From Chloroflexota bacterium (GTDB lineage: Bacteria; Chloroflexota; Anaerolineae; Anaerolineales; Villigracilaceae): a stretch of 9,030 bases of DNA. Under the pieces are notes generated by a model, which did not search any database, had not been told where the DNA came from, and saw nothing but the letters and a program-made list of their open reading frames with translations. Each line of letters starts with the position of its first letter. Position 1 is the first letter of the stretch. Made by a program: the position numbers and the translations under genes. The DNA is taken from contig JAKAMM010000051.1 in the NCBI GenBank assembly GCA_021812905.1, forward strand, positions 1 through 9,030. Reading direction: 5' to 3'. Below, in pieces: positions 1-5,723 of the stretch.

Positions 1-467
1 ACGTTTCGGCTGAACTTGATGGCTATTTTGCAGATACAGGCGCATCGTTATGGGTTTCCAAACGTTCGCCAGCTGTCCACAAGTTGATCGAAGCCACCAA
101 GTTCACACTGAAAAAAGCGTTGCGTGTCGCAAGGGCCGGTCAGCCGCTAAACGCGATCGGCAAAACAGTCCAGCAGGAAGCGAAGAGGCGCGGTTATAAC
201 CTCATCTATGAATTGACCGGTCACGGCATCGGGCGCGGTTTACATGAAGAGCCGGGCGAGGTCTTGAATTTTCATAACCCGCGTGATGGCCGCATTTTAA
301 ATGATGGACTGGTGCTTGCGATCGAGCCGTTTCTAACGACCGGTCAGGGCCGCATCAAACAGCAGCGCGACGGCTGGTCTCTGCAAACGGCGGATAGCGC
401 CATCGCGGCGCAATTTGAACATACAATTATTGTGACCAAGAACGAACCCATTATCCTGACACTATAA
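1..467 (+). CDS. map: Methionine aminopeptidase type I, 3' part (5' end outside window)
   Basis: Removes the initiator methionine from new proteins in the cytoplasm; a dinuclear-metal M24A peptidase. The reading frame is open from base 3 to the TAA at 465-467, so the gene enters from the left edge and only about 154 residues are visible. Visible metal ligands: Asp of the ADTG motif (33-35), His of TGHGIG (222-224), Glu of AIEPF (324-326) and Glu of QFEHT (417-419). The catalytic-pocket His lies in LHEEP. The two Glu ligands are 31 residues apart, as in the E. coli enzyme. The first Asp ligand should be the codon cut by the window edge (it ends in AC, compatible with GAC). A TTG at 84 could be mistaken for a start, but the family match continues upstream of it. 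The C-terminus is normal and a terminator hairpin follows directly. Confidence 0.94.
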   Translation, partial: VSAELDGYFADTGASLWVSKRSPAVHKLIEATKFTLKKALRVARAGQPLNAIGKTVQQEAKRRGYNLIYELTGHGIGRGLHEEPGEVLNFHNPRDGRILNDGLVLAIEPFLTTGQGRIKQQRDGWSLQTADSAIAAQFEHTIIVTKNEPIILTL

Positions 468-468
468 A

Positions 469-491
469 AATGGCGACCACTGGTCGCCATT
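469..491. terminator. Bidirectional intrinsic terminator between map and the FmdB gene
   Basis: A perfect 10-bp stem (AATGGCGACC at 469-478 with GGTCGCCATT at 482-491) closes a 3-nt loop. It lies between two convergent stop codons, 2 nt after the map TAA and 5 nt beyond the TAA of the - strand gene. Read on the - strand, the stem is followed by an ATTTTTATA tract, a good intrinsic terminator for the FmdB gene. Read on the + strand it is followed only by GCATTTTA, a weaker tail for map. Confidence 0.85.
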
Positions 492-496
492 GCATT

Positions 497-883
497 TTAC
501 GGTTCATCATCACCGCCACTATTGTCCATCCCCATATCAGGCAACGCAGATTCGATTTCTTCCGGAGATTGACCAGCCTCCAGCCGATCCACTACATCAT
601 CAAATTCTGCTGGGAGGTCTTCGCCCATTTCCCTGCCCATCTTGCGCATCATTTGACCCAGCGCCTGAGGGTCGTCCTCCAACCCAGCCAAGGCGGACGG
701 GTCAGCGATATTTTCGAGGCGGCTTTCATCCGATTTGGCGATGCGCACCTTCGTCATCCGCCGCCGGACGTGTTCGCTGCCGCAATATGCGCAGTTCACT
801 TTCTTTTTGCCATATTCGCTGTAGGTCAGGAATATGTCAAAACGTTGCTGGCAATCGAGGCAGATAAAGTCATAGGTTGGCAT
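497..883 (-). CDS. FmdB-family zinc-ribbon protein
   Basis: 128 residues beginning MPTYDFICLDC. Two CxxC knuckles, Cys8/Cys11 and Cys31/Cys34, form the N-terminal zinc ribbon of the FmdB regulatory-protein family. A KKK basic patch (residues 26-28) precedes the second knuckle and an RRRM stretch follows it (about 40-43). From about residue 50 the protein is an acidic, Asp/Glu/Met-rich helical tail (AFDDVVDRLEAG, PEEIESALPDMG) that makes it longer than the roughly 70-100 residues common in the family. FmdB proteins are named from a putative regulator of formamidase in Methylophilus; for most members, including this one, the biochemical role is unknown. The ATG at 881-883 is the natural family start. 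No Shine-Dalgarno sequence is visible before it, and the -10-like box lies so close that the mRNA may be leaderless. It converges on map and diverges from the gene at 1031. Confidence 0.85.
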   Translation of the reverse strand: MPTYDFICLDCQQRFDIFLTYSEYGKKKVNCAYCGSEHVRRRMTKVRIAKSDESRLENIADPSALAGLEDDPQALGQMMRKMGREMGEDLPAEFDDVVDRLEAGQSPEEIESALPDMGMDNSGGDDEP

Positions 884-889
884 GTTTCT

Positions 890-919
890 ATTTTACTCAC
901 AATTCCCGCCAGCCTTCAA
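890..919 (-). promoter_or_regulatory. Candidate promoter of the FmdB gene, possibly leaderless
   Basis: On the - strand, TTGAAG (914-919) and TAAAAT (890-895) are separated by 18 nt, resembling a sigma-70 -35/-10 pair (4/6 and 5/6 matches). The expected start point, about 7 nt after the -10 box, falls on or next to the ATG at 883. This fits the absence of a Shine-Dalgarno sequence. A small dyad GACCT-AC-AGGTC (920-931) abuts the -35 box and could be an operator. Confidence 0.35.
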
Positions 920-954
920 GACCTACAGGTCAAGAACCCGCTTCCCTCCTCCCC

Positions 955-982
955 TTTAAGAAGATGGGATTACAACTATAAT
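955..982 (+). promoter_or_regulatory. Candidate promoter of the papain-like gene
   Basis: A perfect TATAAT at 977-982 lies 48 nt upstream of the ATG at 1031. The matching -35 position is poor (TTTAAG, 955-960, with 16-nt spacing), so the call rests mainly on the -10 box and its place in the divergent intergenic region. Confidence 0.4.
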
Positions 983-1030
983 TGAGCGAAATGTGCTCTT
1001 GCAGCCAGTTTATTACGGTAAAGGAAAAAC

Positions 1031-1567
1031 ATGTACACGGGCGCCACCTTAGATCTTCCGCCTTTTCAGCAGGGCGGGTTGGATTCGTTATGCGGTTTGT
1101 ACAGCATCGTCAACGCCGAGAGATTCATTAACCACTCATCGGATCAAGATGTACAGCAGCTTTTCAATGACATCATTCATTATCTCTCGCGCAAGCGCCT
1201 GCTGGCCAAGCTTTTGATCGGCGGCGTGATCCACAAACAGATGCTTCAAATTCTGGACGATGTGGTTGGGGAACGAATAACCAACAAGGATATTCCCTGG
1301 CGCGGCGTGCCTACACCTGCGCTGGATACGTTCTGGAAATCAATGCGTGATTTTTTGGATGGCACGCCTGGACGCGCCGTTATCCTGGGACTGAATGGAT
1401 TTCACGACCATTGGACGGTCATAGAAACGATCACGGACCGATCCATCCTGTTATATGATTCTGCCTTGATAAAACGCCTGCCTCGCTCACGCTGTACCAC
1501 CCTTATTCGCAAAGGTAGACGCAAACATCTGCTCCTGCCGGCGCAGACGTATTTTCTTTCAAACTAA
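1031..1567 (+). CDS. Putative papain-like (C39-like fold) cysteine peptidase, small single-domain
   Basis: 178 residues with no signal peptide and no membrane segment, so probably cytoplasmic. The N-terminus carries QQGGLDSLCGLYSIVNA. Cys21 sits at the start of a predicted helix and is preceded by Gln13/Gln14, the pattern of a papain-fold nucleophile with its oxyanion-hole Gln. Near the C-terminus come HDHWTVIE (His127) and, 16 residues later, LYDS (Asp143), the order and spacing of a papain-like Cys-His-Asp triad. A hydrophobic strand (RAVILGL, about 115-121) precedes the His, as in C39-type peptidases. The tail is basic (RKGRRKH). The start is supported by AAGGA (1021-1025) 5 nt before the ATG. 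No ABC exporter, bacteriocin precursor or substrate gene is adjacent, so a C39 leader-peptidase role is not supported. It could equally be an inactive relative or a deamidase/transglutaminase-like enzyme. The fold call is inferred from motifs; the substrate is unknown. Confidence 0.65.
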   Translation: MYTGATLDLPPFQQGGLDSLCGLYSIVNAERFINHSSDQDVQQLFNDIIHYLSRKRLLAKLLIGGVIHKQMLQILDDVVGERITNKDIPWRGVPTPALDTFWKSMRDFLDGTPGRAVILGLNGFHDHWTVIETITDRSILLYDSALIKRLPRSRCTTLIRKGRRKHLLLPAQTYFLSN

Positions 1568-1570
1568 GTG

Positions 1571-1601
1571 ATGTGTTCAACGCTTTGCGCTTTGAACACG
1601 T
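1571..1601 (+). terminator. Hairpin just after the papain-like gene, possible weak terminator
   Basis: GTGTTCAA (1573-1580) pairs perfectly with TTGAACAC (1592-1599), extended outward by one GU and one AU pair, with an 11-nt loop. It begins 4 nt after the TAA of the papain-like gene. The T-rich run (ATTTTATTG) starts about 10 nt after the stem, so this is not a textbook intrinsic terminator. The stem covers the apparent GTG start of the GAF fragment, which argues against efficient translation from that codon. Confidence 0.4.
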
Positions 1602-2079
1602 CCTGACCGAGATTTTATTGACTGTCGGTTTTGTGCGCTTGTTCAACCGCGAACTGGTTGAAGAAAAGCTTCATCATCAAAAATTAGAATTAAACCTAGA
1701 GAAGTCCAAGAATCTGCTTTCCGCAGCCATGCAGATGACAGCCAGCCTGAATTTGGAAGAGACACTGCAAACATTGCTCCAGCGCACCAACGCATTGACA
1801 GGTGCCGATATTGCCGCCATCTTTCTCGGTCGACAGCCTGAAAAACTGGCAGGCAGATATTTTGTCGCACGCCGTGATTCGGACCTAATTGCCGTGCACG
1901 AACAATCGATGAGAGACCTCACCGAGCAAATTCTTGAATCAGGATGCCCTATAATAATGGATAACGTGCGCGGGGGGCTAAAAAGCACTTCGGCGAATAT
2001 GCCAGATCGGGTGACAGCGTTGGGCGGTTTTCCCTTGCAGGATAAAGGAGAAATTATGGGCGCTTTGGGTCTACTCTCC
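1573..2079 (+). pseudogene. GAF-domain sensor protein fragment, truncated at both ends
   Basis: The open frame runs from a GTG at 1573 to a TAA at 2107-2109 (178 codons), but only about residues 10-169 look like protein. Residues 11-24 resemble the end of a membrane helix (ILLTVGFVRLF). Residues 25-60 form a charged coiled-coil-like linker (NRELVEEKLHHQKLELNLEK). Residues 60-169 are a GAF domain (LNLEETLQTLLQRTNALTG, then FPLQDKGEIMGALGLLS). A normal GAF continues with a final helix, and in a sensor kinase with HisKA/HATPase domains. Here the frame ends in a non-homologous LISPPCAS. There is no Shine-Dalgarno sequence, the GTG is inside a hairpin, and the expected N-terminal membrane part is missing because another gene lies directly upstream. 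I read it as the remnant of a GAF-containing sensor kinase. The original N-terminus and output domain are inferred. Confidence 0.7.
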
Positions 2080-2147
2080 ACTTTGATTTCCCCGCCGTGC
2101 GCCTCGTAATGGTGACCCAATATTCGTTTCAGAATTGCGCCTCCTCC
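2070..2147 (-). pseudogene. Inverted histidine-kinase HATPase fragment (G2-box region)
   Basis: On the - strand, 2073-2147 translates to GGGAILKRI, then a short insertion (LGHHY), then EAHGGEIKVES. This is the end of the ATP-binding domain of a histidine kinase (consensus GLGLAIVKRIVEAHGGxIxVES) apart from about four extra residues before the EAHGG. Nothing kinase-like is visible before 2147, and after 2073 the frame becomes the antisense of the GAF fragment. It is therefore an isolated piece, not an expressed gene. It meets the GAF fragment tail to tail at 2073-2079, suggesting both come from one kinase gene rearranged by inversion, or from two related genes. The motif match is strong; the history is inferred. 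Confidence 0.65.
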
Positions 2148-2287
2148 GCATCGCCCAACCCAATAACCGTCCATATCACCCACGATGCTCCCAACGCGGG
2201 GAAAGGATAACGCCATGAATGGACATCGGAATATGTGACGAGTGCGGCTTCCACACCACCCTCACTTCACCTCAAAATGCCGTTCAT
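2110..2287. other. Gap between the GAF remnant and the NAGPA gene
   Basis: Apart from the inverted kinase fragment at its left end, this stretch holds no convincing gene. A GGGGAAAGGA (2198-2207) precedes two overlapping ATGs (2215, 2219), but the ORFs behind them are 7 and 33 codons long. No good terminator was found downstream of the - strand NAGPA gene. Confidence 0.5.
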
Positions 2288-3577
2288 TTATTGCGATGTC
2301 AGGTAGAAATAATCCCGTGAATGAGCGACAAGATAAAGAGTTGGGTCGCTTTCCATCTGATCCAATAATTGGACAGCCCTCAAAGGCGGATTCGGTTTAC
2401 CACTGGATTTATAAGTGACGAAATGGGCATAATGCCGGTTGATATCCAACTGCATGGCGTTATAAGCACCCGCATTTTGTAATGCCTGAGCCAATGTCGC
2501 AACCGTCGTTCCATTTCCAACCGCATAGATCAAATAATGTCCATCCTTTGTAATACCCAGCCCGGTTCGCCAAGTAATCTCTTTATTGTCAATCGTATTT
2601 CCCCAAATCGCGCGATTGTCAAGAAAAACCTGTGGATTAAGGTGCCCGGCTTGAATAAGAAGCGGGCAGTTTTGCCGAAAGGCGACTATATCTGCCGAAG
2701 GAATGATATCCGCGCCGACTTGAACATGGCCCCACGCGCCAATTTGAACATGACCGTCGCGATAGATGGCAATCGTTGCGATACCCGGCACTGGAGGAAG
2801 AACAGTTATTCCATTGACCATCATCCCATAGTTTCCATTAACAGCTTTAAACCCGCCGTTGAATCCTGCAATAAGATTGCTTTGATCGGTCGCCGGGGTT
2901 AACCCTAGGTTCGGAATTGCATTGACGATGTCCTTTGCGTGGGACGGCTCAAGAAAACCCGGCTGCATGTGAAGTTTTAATTTGGTAAGGTCAATGCGTA
3001 CCAAGGCAATCCCGGCATACGGACGATTCGGATCCAGCGATAACAAAGTGTGCGCCATAACAGGCGTGCCATTCACTGTTGGGCCGTAAGCCTGCCAGCC
3101 AATCTGTGGCAACGCAGTGACTGCATCGGCGACTGGCTGAACCGGTATAGTTTTGGCCGCTGCATCGGCGACTGGCTGAACCGGTATGGTTTTGGCCGCT
3201 GCATCGGCGACTGGCTGAACCGGCGTGCTTTTGGCCGCCGAATCGGCGATAACAGTTGTTTGTCTCAGTTTTTTAGCAGTAGGCTGAATACCATTGTTCT
3301 GAGACAAACTGATTTGTTTTTGACCACCATTGAGTGTGGATAAAAATTGATTGAACGTATCTTGTATGCGGAATGACACACTTTCAAGTGCGGCTACTGG
3401 CTGAGGCCCAGCCACCGACCTTATCACATCGGCTATTTGCGCGCCGGTAGCTGGTGAAACCGCAGGCACAACCACAAGGTTGCCAAATAGTCCTGCAAAT
3501 AAAAATGCCAATGCGCCAATCACTTTTACGCCCCGGCGCTTGGTATGTTTCTTTTTTCGACCTAAAATCTGATTCAT
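2288..3577 (-). CDS. Membrane-anchored phosphodiester glycosidase family protein (NAGPA/DUF2233 domain)
   Basis: 429 residues. A very basic N-terminus (RKKKHTKRRG) is followed by one hydrophobic segment (about 17-40) that acts as a signal anchor or uncleaved signal, so the rest should lie outside the cytoplasmic membrane. Residues 41-110 are a polar linker; 114-152 are three 13-residue repeats of the ADAAAKTIPVQPV type. From about 175 to 425 is a NAGPA-type domain: LIAGFNGGFK (235-244), TIAIYRDGHVQIGAWG (268-283), RQNCPLLI (301-308), WRTGLGITKDGHYLIYAVGN (336-355) and AMQLDINRHYAHFVTY (374-389). Human NAGPA uncovers mannose-6-phosphate by cleaving a GlcNAc phosphodiester; bacterial relatives are often envelope or exopolysaccharide proteins of unknown substrate. 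ACTGGAGAG gives a good Shine-Dalgarno (GGAGAG at 3584-3589, 6 nt before the ATG). It sits alone between the kinase remnant and the transporter operon. The family call is firm; the substrate is unknown. Confidence 0.85.
   Translation of the reverse strand: MNQILGRKKKHTKRRGVKVIGALAFLFAGLFGNLVVVPAVSPATGAQIADVIRSVAGPQPVAALESVSFRIQDTFNQFLSTLNGGQKQISLSQNNGIQPTAKKLRQTTVIADSAAKSTPVQPVADAAAKTIPVQPVADAAAKTIPVQPVADAVTALPQIGWQAYGPTVNGTPVMAHTLLSLDPNRPYAGIALVRIDLTKLKLHMQPGFLEPSHAKDIVNAIPNLGLTPATDQSNLIAGFNGGFKAVNGNYGMMVNGITVLPPVPGIATIAIYRDGHVQIGAWGHVQVGADIIPSADIVAFRQNCPLLIQAGHLNPQVFLDNRAIWGNTIDNKEITWRTGLGITKDGHYLIYAVGNGTTVATLAQALQNAGAYNAMQLDINRHYAHFVTYKSSGKPNPPLRAVQLLDQMESDPTLYLVAHSRDYFYLTSQ
3122..3250 (-). 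repeat. 39-bp tandem repeats in the linker of the NAGPA protein
   Basis: Three nearly identical 39-bp units (3122-3160, 3161-3199, 3200-3238) and a partial fourth (3239-3250). Units 1 and 2 differ at very few positions; unit 3 and the partial unit are more diverged. Because 39 is a multiple of 3, copy number can change without breaking the frame. Each unit encodes a 13-residue Ala/Pro/Val-rich block between the membrane anchor and the catalytic-type domain, so variation would change the spacer length across the envelope. Confidence 0.9.
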
Positions 3578-3717
3578 TCAAAACTCTCCAGTTTATTCAA
3601 TACAGCCGCTTTCATTTCTTTAACAGAAGGAGCAGGCCTGATGAACATCTTACTTGCCACACATGAAGCCTGCGTGAAGTTTGACATCTTGCGCAATGAT
3701 ATGTCCCGTTTGTCCAT
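3574..3717 (-). CDS. Possible small ORF overlapping the NAGPA start by ATGA
   Basis: A 47-codon frame begins MDKRDISLRKMSNF and ends AAVLNKLESFE. Its TGA (3574-3576) overlaps the ATG of the NAGPA gene (3575-3577) in the classic ATGA arrangement of translational coupling. Internal ATGs at 3687 and 3648 give 37- and 24-residue forms; the last 16 residues (SVKEMKAAVLNKLESF) could form an amphipathic helix. No convincing Shine-Dalgarno precedes any of the three starts, and I recognise no family. The hairpin at 3720-3762 lies directly upstream of the first ATG. It may be a leader peptide, a real small protein or chance. A competing 27-codon ORF with a good Shine-Dalgarno lies on the other strand (3641-3724). 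Confidence 0.25.
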   Translation of the reverse strand: MDKRDISLRKMSNFTQASCVASKMFIRPAPSVKEMKAAVLNKLESFE

Positions 3718-3719
3718 TC

Positions 3720-3762
3720 GCTAATCTGCGCGAATTTTAAAGACCAATTCGTGAAGATTAGC
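3720..3762. repeat. Long imperfect hairpin, repeat copy 1
   Basis: Arms 3720-3736 and 3746-3762 pair over 17 positions, with one G-A mismatch and one GU pair, around a 9-nt loop (TTAAAGACC). The outer 8 bp (GCTAATCT with AGATTAGC) are perfect. Neither strand has a T tract after the stem, so it is not an obvious terminator. Its core (3729-3757) recurs at 4012-4040 with 25 of 29 identical bases. Confidence 0.75.
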
Positions 3763-4011
3763 TGAAATTGGCAGACGATAACTTGGCGGCAAGAATAAAT
3801 TTACAACTTTCGGATGTCCATTATCAGTTGCCCGCAAAAATGGCGTCAAGGCCTTTGCAACTTTGCGTCTCGCTTTCACTAACGCCCCCTTTTTACCCGA
3901 TTTTGTCGCGCCGCTTGCCTGAGCAGTTACGAAAATCCGCAGATTGCTTTGGAGGAAGCCAAAGACATAGAATCAGGGCTTTCGTTTTGTCCGTTAATCC
4001 CGGCAAATATA

Positions 4012-4072
4012 CGCGAATCTTAAAGTCAAATTCATGAAGACAAGTATCCTGTGGGTTTTGCGAAGATTCGCG
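4012..4072. repeat. Repeat copy 2 with 10-bp inverted repeat
   Basis: 4012-4040 repeats the core of the hairpin at 3720-3762 (25/29 identities), but its own right arm has decayed. Instead CGCGAATCTT (4012-4021) pairs perfectly with AAGATTCGCG (4063-4072) across a 41-nt loop. The element starts about 40 nt beyond the stop of the adaptor gene, so it could mark the operon end. The long loop and lack of a T tract make an intrinsic terminator doubtful. Confidence 0.6.
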
Positions 4073-4111
4073 GATCGTTCTTGATTGACTAAAAGTCCAG
4101 GAATCCTTATT

Positions 4112-5623
4112 TCATTTTGCCGTGGGACTTGTTACGACGATATCGCCAACTTTAAGGCCTGATTTTATCTCGGCATAGGTAGAGTCCATTAAACCCACCT
4201 CCACTGGACGAAGCACATCCCTGCCATTTTCCACAACGTAAACAGCGTATTTACCAGGCGTCTGTTTGCGCAATGCGGCGACAGGCACAAGGACAACTCC
4301 TTTCGCCTGACCGCCGATGACATCCACCGTGGCACTCATGCCGAGCGGCAAATTGTCAACAGGGGTCGTCGCGCTTGGATCAAGACTAGCCAATGCCTTG
4401 ACAACTGTAATCTGGCCGGGAGTCTGGACTACTACCCTCTGTCCGGTCGGGGTATATAAAATCGGATCTATCTGAATGACGCGGCCCGTGAAGATCTGAT
4501 TGGGAAGTGCATCGAAAATCACTTCAACCTTGTAACCTGCCGCGATTTTATCTATACTCGTCCCATCCAGGGAGATGGTCAAATACGGCTGACTCTGATT
4601 CGCCATAGAGATAAATGGGCCGGTTATGTCGCTGCCCACCTTGGCCGCAGCCGACAAAGATAATATGGTGCCATCCATTGGCGCCAGAATGGTTGATTGG
4701 TCAAGCAGACGTTGAGATAACGCAAGCGCCGCCTCGGACTTTGCCAGAGTTTGCTTTGCTATATCGAGGCTGACCGGATCGGGTCCGTTATTTACCTTTT
4801 GCAATGTTTGCTCGGCCAGAATCACCTGAGCAGCCGCCGTGATCAGTGCGTTGTCAATCGGCACCGGTTGGATTCCTGCTGGATAGGCGCTGAGCAATTG
4901 TTGCACTGCTGTATCATATTTCTGTTGAGCCGCCAAAAGATCCTTTTGCGCGAGCGTTCTTTTGCTGTTGCCCGCAGGGAGATAAGTAGTGCGGGTATAG
5001 TTGGCGCGCGCTATTTCAAGATCTCTCCAGGCTATCTTCGAATCGCTCTCCGCTTTACGGAAGAAAGATGGAGTAGTGGCCAGGTAATCGTTCCAACTGC
5101 CGGATGCTATTTGGAATCGGTTCCAGTTATAGTCCGCCTTGACCAGCGCAGACTCCGCGAGCGCCAGATTGGACTGGGCCTGAGCCGCAGCAATGCTGGC
5201 ATTCTGGTTAAGGGTATCCAACGCTTGTTTGGCGTTTAGGACAGATAATTGATCCACCGCTACCGCGGCCTTCAACTGCTCGGGATTCCCCTGGACCGCC
5301 AGCACATCCCCTTTATGTACCTTGTCGCCGATTTTCACGTTGAGTTTGGAAATTGGACCGCTGGTGCCGAAGCCCAAATTAATTTCATCGCGTGCAATCA
5401 AAGTGCCAGTGCCCCTGGCATAAAGGGTGATGTCTCCCAACTGCGCCTTTGCAGTTCGGCTGTTTTGAGACGCCAATTTTGCGGCATTCGCCGCCTGGGC
5501 CGGGGCATATACCATTTTGTAATAGGCGAGCCCAGACGCGCTCAAAACAATGATGACGCCCAATGCAATGAGGTAATGTTTCTTGGTTAGTTTAGAAAAC
5601 AAGTTGGTCAATTTAGAAAACAT
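4112..5623 (-). CDS. HlyD/MacA-type membrane fusion (adaptor) protein of an ABC efflux system
   Basis: 503 residues. The N-terminal cytoplasmic stub is followed by one membrane helix (about 17-37), with the remainder outside. Half-lipoyl motifs: first at 85-111 (GTSGPISKLNVKIGDKVHKG), second at 310-332 (STILAPMDGTI). Between them, about 120-305 is an Ala/Gln/Leu-rich alpha-helical coiled-coil hairpin, longer than in many MacA proteins. The beta-barrel is roughly 340-440 and the membrane-proximal domain 440-503 (VVLVPVAALRK, KSGLKVGDIVV). In MacAB/YknXYZ-type systems this protein links the permease to the outer envelope and stimulates the ATPase. The start is supported by AAGGAG (5631-5636), 7 nt before the ATG. 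Last gene of the operon, 149 nt after the permease. The first 14 residues contain a duplicated heptad (MFSKLTN, LFSKLTK). Confidence 0.9.
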   Translation of the reverse strand: MFSKLTNLFSKLTKKHYLIALGVIIVLSASGLAYYKMVYAPAQAANAAKLASQNSRTAKAQLGDITLYARGTGTLIARDEINLGFGTSGPISKLNVKIGDKVHKGDVLAVQGNPEQLKAAVAVDQLSVLNAKQALDTLNQNASIAAAQAQSNLALAESALVKADYNWNRFQIASGSWNDYLATTPSFFRKAESDSKIAWRDLEIARANYTRTTYLPAGNSKRTLAQKDLLAAQQKYDTAVQQLLSAYPAGIQPVPIDNALITAAAQVILAEQTLQKVNNGPDPVSLDIAKQTLAKSEAALALSQRLLDQSTILAPMDGTILSLSAAAKVGSDITGPFISMANQSQPYLTISLDGTSIDKIAAGYKVEVIFDALPNQIFTGRVIQIDPILYTPTGQRVVVQTPGQITVVKALASLDPSATTPVDNLPLGMSATVDVIGGQAKGVVLVPVAALRKQTPGKYAVYVVENGRDVLRPVEVGLMDSTYAEIKSGLKVGDIVVTSPTAK

Positions 5624-5723
5624 AATCGTTCTCCTTGGCCGAGGCGCAATCTCAGCCTGGTCAGATAAAAAGGCAGGCGAATAAGCGGAGTCTTTTTACG
5701 ATATCTTCTCAATATTTCGAGGG

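Larger units (their letters stand above)
3578..4111. other. Intergenic region between NAGPA gene and transporter operon
   Basis: Apart from the possible small ORF next to the NAGPA start, I see no gene in these 534 bases. They must hold the NAGPA promoter and the end of the transporter operon. Content: a long hairpin (3720-3762), a diverged second copy of its core (4012-4040), a 10-bp inverted repeat around that copy (4012-4072), and a small CTTTGG/CCAAAG hairpin (3947-3964). The open frame of 89 codons on the + strand (3768-4037) runs through the repeats and has no family resemblance. Confidence 0.6.

Noticed and set aside
1677..2216. The full - strand open frame of 179 codons as a real gene
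   Set aside because: Only about 25 codons resemble a histidine kinase; the rest is the antisense of the GAF fragment and unrelated sequence.
2219..2320. 33-codon + strand ORF with CDEC and a later His/Cys, suggesting a tiny zinc finger
   Set aside because: Its purine-rich sequence (GGGGAAAGGA) is 11 nt from the ATG, it overlaps the 3' end of the NAGPA gene on the other strand, and I recognise no family. A CxxC in so short a frame can arise by chance.
3258..3309. Perfect 11-bp inverted repeat (GTTTGTCTCAG with CTGAGACAAAC)
   Set aside because: It lies inside the coding linker of the NAGPA protein with a 30-nt loop. It is possibly chance in low-complexity Gln/Ser/Leu codons; there is no sign of a regulatory or recombination role.
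3641..3724. 27-codon + strand ORF (MNILLATHEACVKF...) with AAGGAG 8 nt upstream
   Set aside because: It ends in the hairpin, matches nothing I know, and competes with the - strand ORF that has the ATGA overlap. A good Shine-Dalgarno alone is not enough.
3768..4037. 89-codon + strand open frame in the intergenic region
   Set aside because: It runs through the repeat element and shows no domain, no consistent Shine-Dalgarno and no protein-like pattern.
4093..4130. AAGTCC/GGACTT pairing as the terminator of the adaptor gene
   Set aside because: A 6-bp stem with a 26-nt loop that includes the stop codon is too weak, despite the short T run after it on the - strand.
5667..5697. AAAAAG...CTTTTT pairing upstream of the adaptor gene, as a terminator
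   Set aside because: The stem is nearly all A/T, the inner bases do not pair, and stopping there would silence the adaptor gene.
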